Shown piece by piece: positions 10,336 to 21,004 of a stretch of 64,000 nucleotides of DNA. Position numbers and translations under genes: made by a program. Every line of letters begins with the position of its first letter. Positions within the stretch are counted from its first letter, which is position 1. Source of the DNA: Oegoconia quadripuncta (Eukaryota; Arthropoda; Insecta; Lepidoptera; Autostichidae). The notes below the pieces were generated by a model that searched no databases, was not told the origin of the DNA, and was given only the letters and a program-made list of their open reading frames with translations. The stretch is from contig OX438747.1 in assembly GCA_949316235.1 (NCBI GenBank), forward strand, positions 5,146,501-5,210,500. Direction: 5' to 3'.

Positions 10336-11189
10336 GATTTAAAAAACAATCAGCTTACTTATATAATAAAATTAACAAGTAATTAAACATATACTCCCTC
10401 ATTTTCACACACGCATTTATAAATAGTTATAATTATTTAGTTATAGTTATAATGTTATATCTGCATCTTCTCTCCTCTCCTTTCCTATTTAGTTAAGGAA
10501 GAGTGGATCTTTCTGGCACAAGCATTTTGATGTTTAATAGGAAGATCCCACGACACATTGATAATGTATGTTTTAGAAAACAAATAAACTTGTATTTTTT
10601 TCTTTAAAATTTGTATTTTTTAGCTTGTCTAAAAAAAGGATTTTTAATGTAGACCTTTATAGCGTCATTAAGCTCGACAAATTCCCAAATTTCTCTTAGC
10701 GTATACGTATTCTACATTTTATACAAAACATTTGATTATATTATAATTGGGCGACGAAAGTGTTACTTAGTCCAATGACCATTAAATTGACGTCCGACAT
10801 TTCGGGTAAAAAGGGTCGATAATCAAATTTTTCCATCATCCAATACACATCGTATTTTTAGGTGGATGTCCTTTTAGGTGATTGCTTGAACCGACGCGGC
10901 GACGGCCGAAAATGTAATTAAGCGAGATAGGTGGATGGCGCGAAGTTTGTCCATCAAAACTTGATTTTTGTTTGCTCTGTGTATAGTGTTGTTTTCCCCT
11001 TAACGTTTATGTTTTAGTTAATAAGAATAACCGTATAAGTTTGGGGAGAGGAGAGACAGCTATTATAATAGTTGCTGGGTCGAAAGTTGTGAGAGACAAT
11101 AAAGGCTATGTAAGTATTGCGCCATTTCTGACATTTCTTTCAGACTCTACATAACTACTACACTTTCATTGAGATATTTTATTTGTTAG
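10336..11189. other. Unassigned stretch
   Basis: AT-rich. At about 10560-10610 AAACAAATAAACTTGTATTT resembles a retroposon polyadenylation end. No gene recognised. Confidence 0.35.
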
Positions 11190-11519
11190 TTTTTTTTATG
11201 CACAACGAGTTGGTACTTTACTTCAATTACACCTGATATAAACAACTCAATGTAAACAACATTGGTCGCGGGTTCGATCGCCAGCGGGGTACTTGATTAA
11301 GTACTCGGTTTGGTTGGTGGTAGGGCATTTTAAATGTCCGCCTGGCTAGCTACCACCATCTTATGTAAATCTGCCGCCAAGCAGCAATGTTATTAGCATT
11401 GTTGAGTTACGGGTTTCCGGGTCAGTACGCTTCCACCTTCGACTTCATCTTCACTTAACATCAGGTGTGATTGAGGTCAAGTACAAACCCGTCGGGCATA
11501 AAAAAAAAGAAAAAAAAAT
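11190..11519. mobile_element. SINE-1 pair, head-to-head
   Basis: Positions 11190-11239 are a minus-strand SINE-1 tail (TTATGCACAACGAGTTGGTA, CAATTACACCTGAT). From 11240 a plus-strand SINE-1 begins in its head (CTCAATGTAAACAACATTGG), with about 20 bases lost before GGTTCGATCGCC, and runs to its tail GTCGGGCATAAAAAAAA. The middle also lacks the segment between TTGTTGAG and GGGTTTCCGG. This repeats, in another form, the opposed arrangement at 226-542. Confidence 0.8.
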
Positions 11520-12019
11520 ATTTTGTTTAAAACTAGACATTTTACGTACGTTCTGATGATGTAGATGCTAATATCGAAGATAGAGGTGAAGTCAGTTGTT
11601 TTACCATTGGCATTCCAATTATCTACCAACTACTCTGTACTCGTACTTTCCTCATAACTATTCAATATGGCGATCACAAAGCAGCAGTTTACTACTCTCT
11701 GTATGTAAAGTTGTATCAAAATCCATCATTGCACGCTTTGTTTATGCCAACCAACAAAATAAGTTCAAAATGCTTGATTATAACTGGCACACATTCGTCG
11801 ACGACATTCAAATTAAGAATAATCTTACCGAGTACGCAACTCGCTTGTTCTAAATTTGAACTGTAAAACAGAAAATAAACAAATTGCCGCTCAAGATTAT
11901 GACTGATTTCGTTGAAAAGTTACTACTAGTGAAAATCTGATTTTGTGAATGCTTTTTTATTGTACTTAATTGGAAGAAAAGCATATTGCAATTTTACATT
12001 GATCCACCTCTATCTTTTT
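11520..12019. other. Unassigned stretch with an 85-codon open frame
   Basis: The plus frame at 11596-11853 has no recognisable domain or helpful context. No repeat identified. Confidence 0.3.
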
Positions 12020-12181
12020 TTAGGTGATTAGAAACACATTTGTACAATTTGAAAAGGAACGTGCTTTTGCTTTCAAATTAAACAAAACCCGAAAGGAACT
12101 CACCGGTAACGCTCGCCCAATGGCTGGCCGACATTTTGCGGGTAGCTGGCTCCGTAAACACTGCAACAAGCGACACGAATG
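12020..12181 (+). pseudogene. Possible terminal exon or pogo-like relic
   Basis: After a pyrimidine-rich run ending in TTTTTTTAG the plus strand is open for about 50 codons up to TGA at 12179-12181. It includes LTGNARPMAGRHFAGSWLRK. The MAGR-x8-WLRKH pattern is reminiscent of the CENP-B-type helix-turn-helix of pogo or Tigger transposases (AGR or AGK, then W, then F-L-K-R-H). This resemblance is weak and partly recollection. No start codon, no further exon and no TIR were found. It could equally be a chance frame. Confidence 0.25.
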
Positions 12182-12373
12182 AGAATTAAATTGCATTTCA
12201 GGCGCCATTGTGGGCCATCGGCGAGGTCAATTCATGCTTTTGATTTGGACCTGTGGGAAAACCAGGCCACGTGCTCGTTAGAGCTATAAACAGGGTGACT
12301 GATGGATAAAGAGTCTGTATAACAGCATTATTTATATTCATTAATTTATTGTTATTTATTTATATATTATATT

Positions 12374-12676
12374 AGAGCGTCGGTGGCTCATTGGACCACA
12401 GTCTCCCAATTTGGGAGGTCCAGGTTCGAACCCCAGGCAGGCCATGTACCAATGACTTTTTAAATTTAATTTAATTACGTGCATTTATCCGACTGCTCTT
12501 GAACGGCGAAAGAAAACATCGTGAGGAAACCTGCATGCCTGAGAAATAAAAATTCTATGGCAAGGCATGTGAAGTCCCCAACCCGCATTAGGCCAGCGTG
12601 GCGGACTATGGCTCCATACTCCCTCAAAATGTGGGTAGGTCTATATCCCTGCAGTGGGATGTTTACGGACTGATGC
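12374..12676 (+). mobile_element. SINE-4, near full length
   Basis: Starts AGAGCGTCGGTGGCTCATTG and has the B box GGTTCGAACCC. The body includes TCCGACTGCTCTTGAACGGC and GTGAGGAAACCTGCATGCC, and it ends CAGTGGGATGTTTACGGACT. It is the reference copy for the family here. The tail lacks the GAT run seen in the other two copies. Confidence 0.9.
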
Positions 12677-12879
12677 CGTATCTGTTCTTATATTTTTTAA
12701 GGAGTTGGTAAATCTTGATAGGAGACCAAAATTGCAATTGCAATTGTAAAAAAATCCATTATATATACATATATGCTTTACGTTTATTATACTATTCTAT
12801 TTGTAGGAAATCTAATTAGAAAATAGGATAGTGTAATCAAAGTTAGAACAGTTAGATTCCGATTTAGTAGATTGGAACG

Positions 12880-13740
12880 CCCAGAGCGCACTACTTTCAT
12901 CTAAAATACAGAGACTAATTCGGCATACATTGCTGGGAGGCTTGGTTCTGTTAATTCAAATATCCTTACTTCAACCAGTAATGTATGCCGAATTAGTAGT
13001 GACTAATTCGGCAAAATACACCATCCTAAAAGCAGTGGCTTAAAAAAGGGGTGTCCTTTAATTGGCATAATCTAATTGTCCTAATATAAATCCGTATAAC
13101 AGACTTGGCATAACGCAAATTCGCATAATATTAAATCCGCCTAATAATAAAATCACATAATACAAAAACTGCATAATATAAATGTGCATATCATTATCCA
13201 GTATAACTTTAATATTTATAAAATCAATTTACACAACATATTACCGAGTACCCATACATAGTTATTTAAGGTTGTATAAAACTTGCTCATCATATTGTGG
13301 CGAGCAGGATGGGTCGGAGCACCCCGACACTGTTGGTTAGGCTCAGAAGGTTAAGGCGGGTATAAGTTGAACGTATAATATATAAAAATAGAAGCTTTAT
13401 TTTAAAACAAATGACTTACTAGGTATAATGAACATTTCACAAGGCGTCTCTCACAATTTATTTCGAATTTTTCATGAGTATGAAAACTAACATTATACTG
13501 ATTAAATTTATGCTTTGTTATTGTTATGAATATTAATATTATGCACATTAAGATTATGCGTTCGCATTTTATAGAAATTAAGATTATGCGGTTTTAAAAT
13601 TATGCGGATTATGTTATGCGAGTTAAAAATAGGAGTATTTAATGTATGCGTTCTATACCCTGTAAAAAGTGCTTCCTAACTTCCGATTTCCTAATTAGAG
13701 TGTTCCTAATTGGATTTCCTAAATATAGGGTAGTGTAATA
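12880..13740. repeat. Element of CATAAT and CCTAATT words in opposed arms
   Basis: In 13050-13210 the words GCATAA, CCTAATA and TCATAT recur every 10-20 bases with differing spacers. In 13500-13640 the reverse complements (ATTATGCG, AAGATTATGCG) recur likewise. The outer flank holds TAATTCGGCATACATTG with its complement at 12970-12985, and CCTAATTAGAG and CCTAATTGGA at 13690. The centre (13300-13370) is GC-rich and includes GTCGGAGCACCCCGAC, a 5-bp stem. Related words occur near 15880-15980 and 33590-33800. No coding potential. The class is unknown to me. Confidence 0.5.
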
Positions 13741-13984
13741 AGCGCTTCCAGCTATTCTATATTAATGCTAGTTACTAAACTATTTACGAGGAGCACAGTG
13801 AATAGATTTCGGTAAATTCGTTCGAGAAACAGATGAAACTTTATAAATTATGACGTTTGAAATGGTGCTCGGATACCACCACTCTCTCTTTGTGCTATTT
13901 GCTCGTTTATTGGCGGTCATGACACGAATGGAACTATTAGATATATTACATTTCCTGGCTCGATACCTTGATTAATAATAATAA

Positions 13985-14196
13985 TATAATAAATATTTCG
14001 GACACTTACACCAATCATCTAGTCCCAAACTAAGCAAAGCTTGTGCTATGTATACTAGATAACGGATAAACATACATAATTTTTTTACATAAACATCCAT
14101 GATTCGGGAATAAACGTTCGTATTCATCACACATTCGAACCCGCAACCGTTGGTTTCGCTGACAGGGTCACTATATCCACTACACCGACAGTTGTC
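13985..14196 (-). mobile_element. SINE-2, near full length with small deletion
   Basis: Minus strand: a head with GGTGTAGTGGATATAGTGAC and the B box GGGTTCGAATG, then the body and a tail ending in CGAAATATTTATT. About 20 bases between the B box and TGATGAATACG are missing. Confidence 0.85.
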
Positions 14197-14929
14197 ATTG
14201 ATTAGTTTCTCTATACGTTAATCTTTCTTATTATAATAATAATATTGTGTCTACACTAATATTAGAAATGCGAAAGTATATCTGTCTGTTTGTTGCTATT
14301 TGCCGATGTATTGTAATGGTAAACTACAATCTGAAAAAGGACCCTGCTTATACCTAGTGAAAGTGTTACGGTCGACCATACGTCAAGCGTAACAAGGCCA
14401 GTAAAAGCTGAGCTCTCGAGCTCATACAACGAGCGGACAGTCCAACGTCTGATGTACATAACAAAATATATTTGGAATTTCAATACTTGCTCAATAGGTA
14501 CTAAACGTAGTATTGATATGTAATACAAATGAAATTCTCTGAAAATAGCATTCAGACTGTTGTATAGAAAATGAGAATAGTTTTGTATTTCAATTTCAGG
14601 GTAAACGTTCTGAAAATACTAGCAATTTTAAAGTTTCCAACTAAAGCAGAACATTTTCGTTGAATATACAATCGCGACGAATAATGAATTTTAGCAACTG
14701 GCGTCGGAATACAAACTGGAAAATTCAGTGATACCACGTGAACAGTTTTGTATAATTTAAATGACATTGTTAAAAGTTGGTAGTGCTGTGTGGTTTCCGG
14801 CATGTTAAAACAATTGAACCAATGATTCTGTTCCCAAGTTTGGCGCTAAAAGGCGACTAAGGGGCTTTACACCAAAAACATCCCTATACTTTCACGTTTC
14901 AATGAATGGATGGATGGTTGGTGATGGAT
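14197..14929. other. Unassigned stretch
   Basis: Two minus-strand open frames (14262-14528 and 14552-14803) have no recognisable domain. TAATATTAGAAATGCGAAAG at about 14255 resembles the start of the Helitron-like family J. Confidence 0.3.
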
Positions 14930-15130
14930 AATTTTTTACCCGACTGCCCAAGGAAGGAGGGTAATGTTTTTGGAGTGTATGTATGTAGATTAATATGGTA
15001 CCTCCTGTACCCTAAACGGCTTCACCGATTTCGAAGTGCATGGTATCAATAGATTCGTCTTGATCCCTGGAGTGCAATAGGATACATTTTATAGTAAAAA
15101 AATCCAACATGGCTCCCGCGAAATACAAAA
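14930..15130 (+). repeat. Dispersed repeat fragment (AAGGAGGGTAATG)
   Basis: Includes CCCGACTGCCCAAGGAAGG, AAACGGCTTCACCGATTTCG and ATTCGTCTTGATCCCTGG. It shares style and words with the repeat that precedes the tandem array at 48.5 kb. I recognise this as a common lepidopteran intergenic repeat; no coding part is seen. Confidence 0.45.
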
Positions 15131-15187
15131 TATGCCGTCGGATTTATGGTTTTTATTCTCATTGTTTTTTAATCTAATATTTGTAAT

Positions 15188-15324
15188 ACACCAACTAAAC
15201 TAAAACCAGTTTTAAAGTAGTACTGTCTCTTTCTCCCTGGAACAGTACGTTGCGACGGCACCACTCCAAAACTGGTTTTAGTTTAGTTTAGTTGATGCAC
15301 ATCCGAATCGACACCATTGTCTCC
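15188..15324 (+). mobile_element. TIR element N, copy 2
   Basis: An undivided copy of the element at 7328-7750. AACTAAACTAAAACCAGTTT pairs with AAAACTGGTTTTAGTTTAGT. The loop holds CTCTTTCTCCCTGG and TTGCGACGGCACCACTCC. The left outer arm is truncated at ACACCAAC while the right arm reaches ACACCATTGTCTCC. Confidence 0.8.
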
Positions 15325-15404
15325 AAGAACAATGATTTGAAAACTTCTACTGTAAACATTATTATGACGACGTACGTGTGATGGCCTCAACTTTCCTATC
15401 GATA

Positions 15405-15465
15405 CATTAACGTCACGACCTTTATTCCAAATGGGGTGGTCAGAGATACTAAAACATCACTGACT
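15405..15465 (+). repeat. RTE-type 3' region fragment, family U
   Basis: ACGTCACGACCTTTATTCC and AATGGGGTGGTCAGAGATAC match 57317-57380 and, in part, 32519-32570. Too short for further assignment. Confidence 0.45.
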
Positions 15466-15484
15466 TGAAAGTAAACTAATTAAT

Positions 15485-15747
15485 TAAATAAATAAATATC
15501 GTTGCACATACACACAGCGCCATCCTAGTTCCACACTAAGCTACTAGGCATATATTATAGATACCAGATGATTGAAAAACTACACAAATACATTTTCTTT
15601 TGTAAATAAATACATATATAAATGAAACACACCCATAACTAGGGAACACATGTCTGTATTCATCACACAAACATATGCCCCTGGCGGGATTCGAACCCGC
15701 GACCTTTTGGTATAGCAGCAGAGTTTCTAACCACTACAGGTCGTCGC
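15485..15747 (-). mobile_element. SINE-3, near full length
   Basis: Minus strand: GACGACCTGTAGTGGTTAGA, then CAAAAGGTCGCGGGTTCGAA (B box), then the body GGGGCATATGTTTGTGTGAT and the tail CTAGGATGGCGCTGTGTGTA. Seven bases (TTTGGTG) are lost from the head. The tail keeps GATGGCGCTG. Confidence 0.85.
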
Positions 15748-16074
15748 CTATTTAATTGGTAGATTATAACAACAGCTGTCCCACTCTCACTCCTACGTCA
15801 TGCGCAACCAACGATGTCATGCTGCGCAGCCTGTCGGGGATTAGTTCCCAGTTTTTAATTTTCCATGTGTGAAATTTTGCTAATTATTATTAGGACGAAT
15901 TCTTCTTTATGAAAAGTCTTAATTTTACCTATTCCTAATTTTTCGAATGTCTCATTTTCCTAATTATGGACAGTACCAATTCGGTTTTTTTACAAACGAA
16001 AGTACAGTAGGTAAGACATATTATAGTTGAGAATGTCACTAGTACCATTGATGGTACTGCAATAGAGATGTAGT
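15748..16074. other. Unassigned stretch with CCTAATT words
   Basis: CCTAATT and TTCCTAAT words at 15880-15980 recall the 13-kb word element but are too few to call a copy. No gene. Confidence 0.3.
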
Positions 16075-16160
16075 CTAAAAAAAAGAATAACATGTTGACT
16101 TTCAATAAGTGATATTTTCGTATCCTACATTGAATAAAATATTTTTGATTTTGTTTTTTG
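16075..16160 (+). repeat. Retroposon 3' end, family W, copy 2
   Basis: TGACTTTCAATAAGTGATAT and CCTACATTGAATAAAATATT match the complement of 2255-2330, ending in TTTGATTTTGTTTTTTG. Confidence 0.5.
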
Positions 16161-17025
16161 ATAGGCAATAAGACATGATGTATCTACTAAGAAGAATATT
16201 CTCCGAAGTTCCGTTTCTGGCTGGTCACCTAATGGCACTATACAATTCTTCGGTATTTCATATATTACCTAGGAACAGTATGTAATGATTAATGATAGAT
16301 AGAGTATTTTACACATTGCCTAGATGAACTTGATATTCTATACAATAACTGAATTACATACTGTGCCGGTGACATATAGGTACATTTGAAGTGATAAATT
16401 ACAATTTAAACACATCATGTAACCACCAACATCGCCTAGTGAATGAAGCCGCTTATCCGAGTAGGTCTTTAATCGTGATCATTAATCTAGTTGGTTTCAT
16501 AATACCTACTCGTAGTTTGCGTTTGTATTTGTAACAAGTTTCGCATGGATTGAATAACATTAATGTAAGATTAGTCTCAAGGCCAACTGAAGATTTGTTG
16601 GCATTTAATATGAACATTTATCGGCAAATATTTACTTGGTACGCAAGCAACTGTTGTGGTATTAGCAGCACCTATTCTCTTATGTCTCTAAAATAATTGC
16701 TACAAAAATTCTGAATGAAATCATGAACATTGGATAGAATGGAAGAAAAATTATCAGTGTAAAGGAACTAAAATCTAAAATCTATTGTTATCATCAAAAT
16801 TATTGTAAATTATTTTGCGCAATAAAGAGTATTTGTATTGTATTGTATTGTATTGTAAAATCTACTTCAAAATCCATCAAGTTCGTTTGAATGCTTGAAA
16901 GGAGATGCAAATTTGTATTTCGCCGGCGGCATGAATGGGACGACATTTTGCATTTAAAAATCGGTTTAGTTGTTTGGGCTATAGAAGGTAATATAGAACA
17001 ACAACATTTACCCACATATACCCTT
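16161..17025. other. Unassigned stretch with one TTGTATTG tail
   Basis: At 16795-16859, AATTATTGTAAATTATTTTG, CGCAATAAAGAG and TATTTGTATTGTATTGTATT mark the end of a TTGTATTG-tailed retroposon with an AATAAA signal. The rest is AT-rich with no gene. Confidence 0.45.
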
Positions 17026-17205
17026 AGCGAAATGGTTGCCGGTTCGAATCCCGCGAGGGGATAATGTTTGTGTGATGAATACGAACATTTATTCGCCAGT
17101 CATGGATGTTTACATAAATATTTATATATGTTTAACCGTTATCTAGTTTACATAGTACAAGCTTTGCTTAGTTTGGAACTAGATGATTAGTGTCTTTAAA
17201 AGAAT
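17026..17205 (+). mobile_element. SINE-2, 5' truncated
   Basis: Begins within the head (GCGAAATGGTTGCCGGTTCG), so the A box is gone while the B box GGTTCGAATCC is kept. The body and tail follow, with TTTGGAACTAGATGATTAG. Confidence 0.85.
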
Positions 17206-18490
17206 AAAATAATGTGCGACATGCATTCAGACCAAGAAATAGAGCACGTTGTTTAAATGAGACTTCAACCGTGTCCATTTAACACATAGTTGTACATAAG
17301 CATAAAAAAACCTAGTCATATACTAATTTCTACAACTTCTTAGAACACATAAAAGAGTGTAAATCTATAACTTTATTATAATAATCTAGGATAAGCAATT
17401 CATGTATGCTTTTTGAACGGACACTTCCGAGACGCAGTCTGATATTCATGTTTCTCTATAGTTCCTTGAAAGAACAGTGACTGAAAGTGGATAGTGTTGC
17501 AGATAATGTGACCTTACCTTCGTCCACATCTCTACTCACACACGTTTAGAACAATTGCCTCACTTTGCTTTATATTAGCGCTCCATCTGTCCTTTTTTCT
17601 AAGTCTGGTTTCTTGTATACATATATAAAACATTGTACACAAATGTGAGAATAAATGGTAGACTTTGTTGCTATGCAGACTATTATTATTATTCGTAACT
17701 ATTATTGTTTATGTATGAGTCGGTTATCTTCCTAAAAGTAAATAAATAACACCACAGGTAATGTGGAACATTCCGCGCACGAGTCACTCACGCTTTTTTT
17801 GTTTACCGATAAAATCATCGTGAATTGGGATTTCGGTACCGGTTTCTAGAGCCTCCGGGTTATGCATGGTTCTCACGCAGATCCATGTGCGTTGCATCAG
17901 TTGCTCGTCCTCGGAAAAAATGAACGTTGTCGCAATCTTCACTAGTGAAAGCGAGCTACAATTAGTATGAGTGACGTAAGATGACGTTTTGGCTAGGTGT
18001 CGGCATCAGGCTTCGCTTATTGAGTACCTCAAACATCAACGCCCTCGTAGTTTCACTACCTGCAGTAGCTCATTCCTTTTTGGTTCCGAATATGACAACG
18101 CATTTAAAACCTGCATTTGGAGTCGATGGGGTGTCGATGTTCTCTGGGAGATGATACTTGGATGAGCGCTCTTAATCACTTCCATCATCACATCTAACTC
18201 GGATAATGATTACGTTAAAGCTCATATTTCGTAAACGGATTATTTTTGAATGAGTTGTGAAATGCGTTCACGGTTGGCCTATCAGGGATTTAAGCATTGT
18301 TCAACCTTTGAACAGACGACTCAGCCCGAAAACTGGGCTTTAGCTATGTCGGCTATTTACACGCATAGAACACAAAGAAAGAGCGTCTAATGTGTACCAG
18401 AGATAAATCTGTACACTCGTATATAGGCAATTCATTGTAAATAAAATTTAATTATCCATCGACTGAGTTGACGTTTCATTCCAACTCCAA
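17206..18490. other. Unassigned stretch, less AT-rich at 17860-18180
   Basis: No repeat or gene recognised. The segment 17860-18180 has higher GC and higher complexity and could be conserved non-coding DNA, but no exon is supported by open frames. Confidence 0.3.
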
Positions 18491-18496
18491 CACCTT

Positions 18497-18810
18497 CACC
18501 GTGGCCGAAGACAGCTTCATGTGCCAGTGATTAGTATGTTGAGCCTGGCAGACTAGCAGTGAGAACAACACCACCACCAACCCCTTGTACCTCCCATTAC
18601 ACCCAGCTGGCCCAGGTCTACTCCACTACCATAGTAATTAGTCAGGGCGACTCTCTAACAGTACATCCTTCCTAAAACCACTCTCAACCATCACCTCTCA
18701 CTGTGGCCGAAGACACCTTCAAGTGCCAGTGATCAGTCTGTTGAGCCTGGCAGATTAGCAATGAGAAAATCACTACACCAACCCCCTTGATCCTACCATT
18801 ATTCACGTGC
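18497..18810 (+). repeat. Two direct repeats of about 105 bp, 207 bp apart
   Basis: GTGGCCGAAGACAGCTTCA at 18500 and GTGGCCGAAGACACCTTCA at 18707 begin two related blocks that continue through GTTGAGCCTGGCAGA and end at CCATTA. The DNA between is of similar composition. This looks like one and a half units of a diverged 207-bp tandem duplication. Stops occur in the frames I checked. Confidence 0.55.
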
Positions 18811-19494
18811 CACCTTAGGGCTCATGGTAGCACGGTTCCTGTACATTATATTTGTGTATAATATATTGTATGGTTAGGTTATGGCTATAGGCCTGTAGGG
18901 ACTTAGGGCCGTAGCCAGTAGTCCTAGTAATAATCTCCCCAATAATTCAATGTACGGCTAAACGCTATAACTTAGCCGGAGGCTGTACAAGCATCAATGC
19001 CTGCATTTTCCTGTATGAACGATAGAGTTAGGGGATGATGGTAATCAGTGTGATCGAAAGTTTGTGAAGATGGGTCCATATAAGAAACCTCAATACTCAT
19101 CACTCTTCAATTTCACTAAGTGAGCTGCTCGGTCATTGTGTCAATTCTTACCATAAAACAAACTGTCCACAGCGCCCATACCTCTATAGGATTCTCATTA
19201 AATATACCGGTTACAGTAGACTTTACTGCGGTAATTTAGAATTAAACCTCTAAATTTTTATTGTTTGAGGATATAATTGTAATACCTAATAAACTGTTTA
19301 TGTTCTCGGGGGTAATAATAAAGGTAGGAACAACCGTTATAAGCGGAAAATCATCCTTCGCTAATAATCTTTTTATTATTGTGCATAAGTTTAAAAGAAG
19401 TCATTGCCGAAGTGAATGACAGATTATTTAAGTTTTACGTTACGATTCTTATTAAAACTAATGTCTAGGAAGGACTGACGACGTATATATAATC
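18811..19494. other. Unassigned stretch
   Basis: No gene or repeat recognised. Confidence 0.35.
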
Positions 19495-19498
19495 TAAC

Positions 19499-19725
19499 CC
19501 GATGGAAAGTGATAAGACAGACGAAGATGAAGCATGCGATCCCAGTGAATGCTTATTCACCCTAGACTTGGAGATCTCACGATTGTAAGTAGTCGACAAG
19601 GAGTTCCGTACCTTGTCCACTTAGCTGTCTGCATTAGGCGAAACGCTTAGTGCGAGTGTCCGGTACTTATCACCAACAATCGGGTGGAATTCCTCCCCGC
19701 GCTTGTTAGCCCGAAGAAAGACTAT
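19499..19725 (-). mobile_element. CR1/Jockey-like LINE 3' end, diverged
   Basis: GAAGATGAAGCATGCGATCC and CTTAGTGCGAGTGTCCGGTA correspond to the better copy at 46187-47010. The minus strand gives parts of the RT C-terminal region such as KSRVNKHSLGSHA. It is diverged, with small deletions and stops. Confidence 0.7.
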
Positions 19726-19821
19726 CGATCAGTGTGATTCTTTTTCATTACTAAGCAGACATAATAAACTTATTATTTATCATAAAAATGTCTGCCGTCT
19801 TTTTATTATCTTTATATAGCA

Positions 19822-19998
19822 CTAGCTCTTTTCGCCCGAGGCTTCGCCTGCGTCGAATAACTTTATTGCGGAAATGTTTAATTTGCTTATCCTGCGGGAA
19901 CGACTCACTTTATCAGGATAAAAATATCCTATGATTTAATCTACGGTATTTTGTACGTCGTGATTGAGCAACAAACATCTAAATTTCGCATAGATGTA
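19822..19998 (-). mobile_element. Helitron-like family J fragment
   Basis: CCCGAGGCTTCGCCTGCGTC followed by GAATAACTTTATTGCGGAAA recurs in eight places in the window. On the minus strand the family ends in a GCGGGC-rich motif and CTAG. Complete members start near ACTAATATTATAAATGCGAA. This fits small lepidopteran Helitron-like elements; the class is tentative. Confidence 0.55.
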
Positions 19999-20042
19999 TA
20001 CTTTGAGTCCATCGATTAGCAGGTAAAATATGTACAATTTTT

Positions 20043-20593
20043 CTATCATCATCATCTCAGCCCGTAAACATCCCAATGCAGGGATATAGGCCTTCCCTCG
20101 TATAATGAGGGAGTATTGGGCCATAGTCAACCACGCCGGTTTGACGACCGGTTGGTGTAGTGGATAGTGTCCCTGTCAGCGAAACCAACGGTTGCGGGTT
20201 CGAATCCCGCGAGGGGTAAATGTTTGTGTGATGAATACGAACATTTATTCCCGAGTCATGGATGTTTATATAAATATTTAAGTATGTTTATCCGTTATCT
20301 AGTAGCCATAGTACAAGCTTTGCTTAGTTTGGGACTAGATGATTGGTGTAAGTGTTCGAAATATTTATTAAAAAAAAAAAAAATGCGGGTTGGGGACTTC
20401 ACATGTCTTTGAATATTTATTTCTCAGGCATGCAGGTTTCCTCACGATGTTTTCCTTCACCGTTTAAGAGCAGTCGGATAAAAGCACATAAGTAATTAAA
20501 TTTAAAACTTATTGGTACATGGCATGCCTGGGAATTGAATTCGGACCTCCTAAATTGGAAGACCGCGTCTTAACCGCTGAGCCACCGACGCTC
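20043..20593 (-). mobile_element. SINE-4, split by SINE-2
   Basis: The tail part 20043-20142 (CAGCCCGTAAACATCCCAAT) and the head part 20384-20593 (GCGGGTTGGGGACTTCACAT to GAGCCACCGACGCT) join into one SINE-4 when 20143-20383 is removed. The B-box region reads GAATTCAATTCC in this copy, so it is probably inactive. Confidence 0.88.
20143..20383 (+). mobile_element. SINE-2, full length, nested in SINE-4
   Basis: The best SINE-2 copy: GACGACCGGTTGGTGTAGTG, B box GGGTTCGAATCCC, body GTGTGATGAATACGAACATT, tail TTTGGGACTAGATGATTGGT, and an A tract of 13. Intact A and B boxes and a clean A tract suggest a recent insertion. The 81-codon open frame within it is not a gene. Confidence 0.9.
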
Positions 20594-21004
20594 CATTCTA
20601 TACCATTCCCATATAAAGTAGGTAAGCGTACCTACCTTGTTAATTTATGTATGACTGACAAAAATGTTTGCACAGGGAAAAAAACTTGTCAACAAAATAT
20701 GAAAATAAAACCAATTTGCGTGTGCCGGTATTACGGAAGTTACGGAACACGAAAGTAGAAATAACCTTGTAAAGACGTCTCATTTTATAACGGGAATTTC
20801 CACTTGATGGCATCCAGTAAGTTCACTTAAGGTAATCATCGAGGAAATTTTTCAAAGGAATATTTTTTTCATCACAGTTTTAAGATATTACTTTGCAAGT
20901 AGGTAAAGTTTTTGTTTGTGTTTTTAAGTTACTACATCTTAAGTTAGCCATAGGTTATGGACAAGTATTTTTGTGCTGTGTAGTATAGGCACTTAAAAGG
21001 AATA
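20594..21004. other. Unassigned stretch
   Basis: The open frame at 20519-20758 starts inside SINE-4 and is not a gene. The rest shows nothing recognisable. Confidence 0.35.

Noticed and set aside
15485..15747. tRNA gene on the minus strand
   Set aside because: It is the head of SINE-3; the following body and tail match other SINE-3 copies.
20143..20216. tRNA gene
   Set aside because: A and B boxes are good, but the same head recurs with a fixed body and tail in many copies, so it is a SINE.
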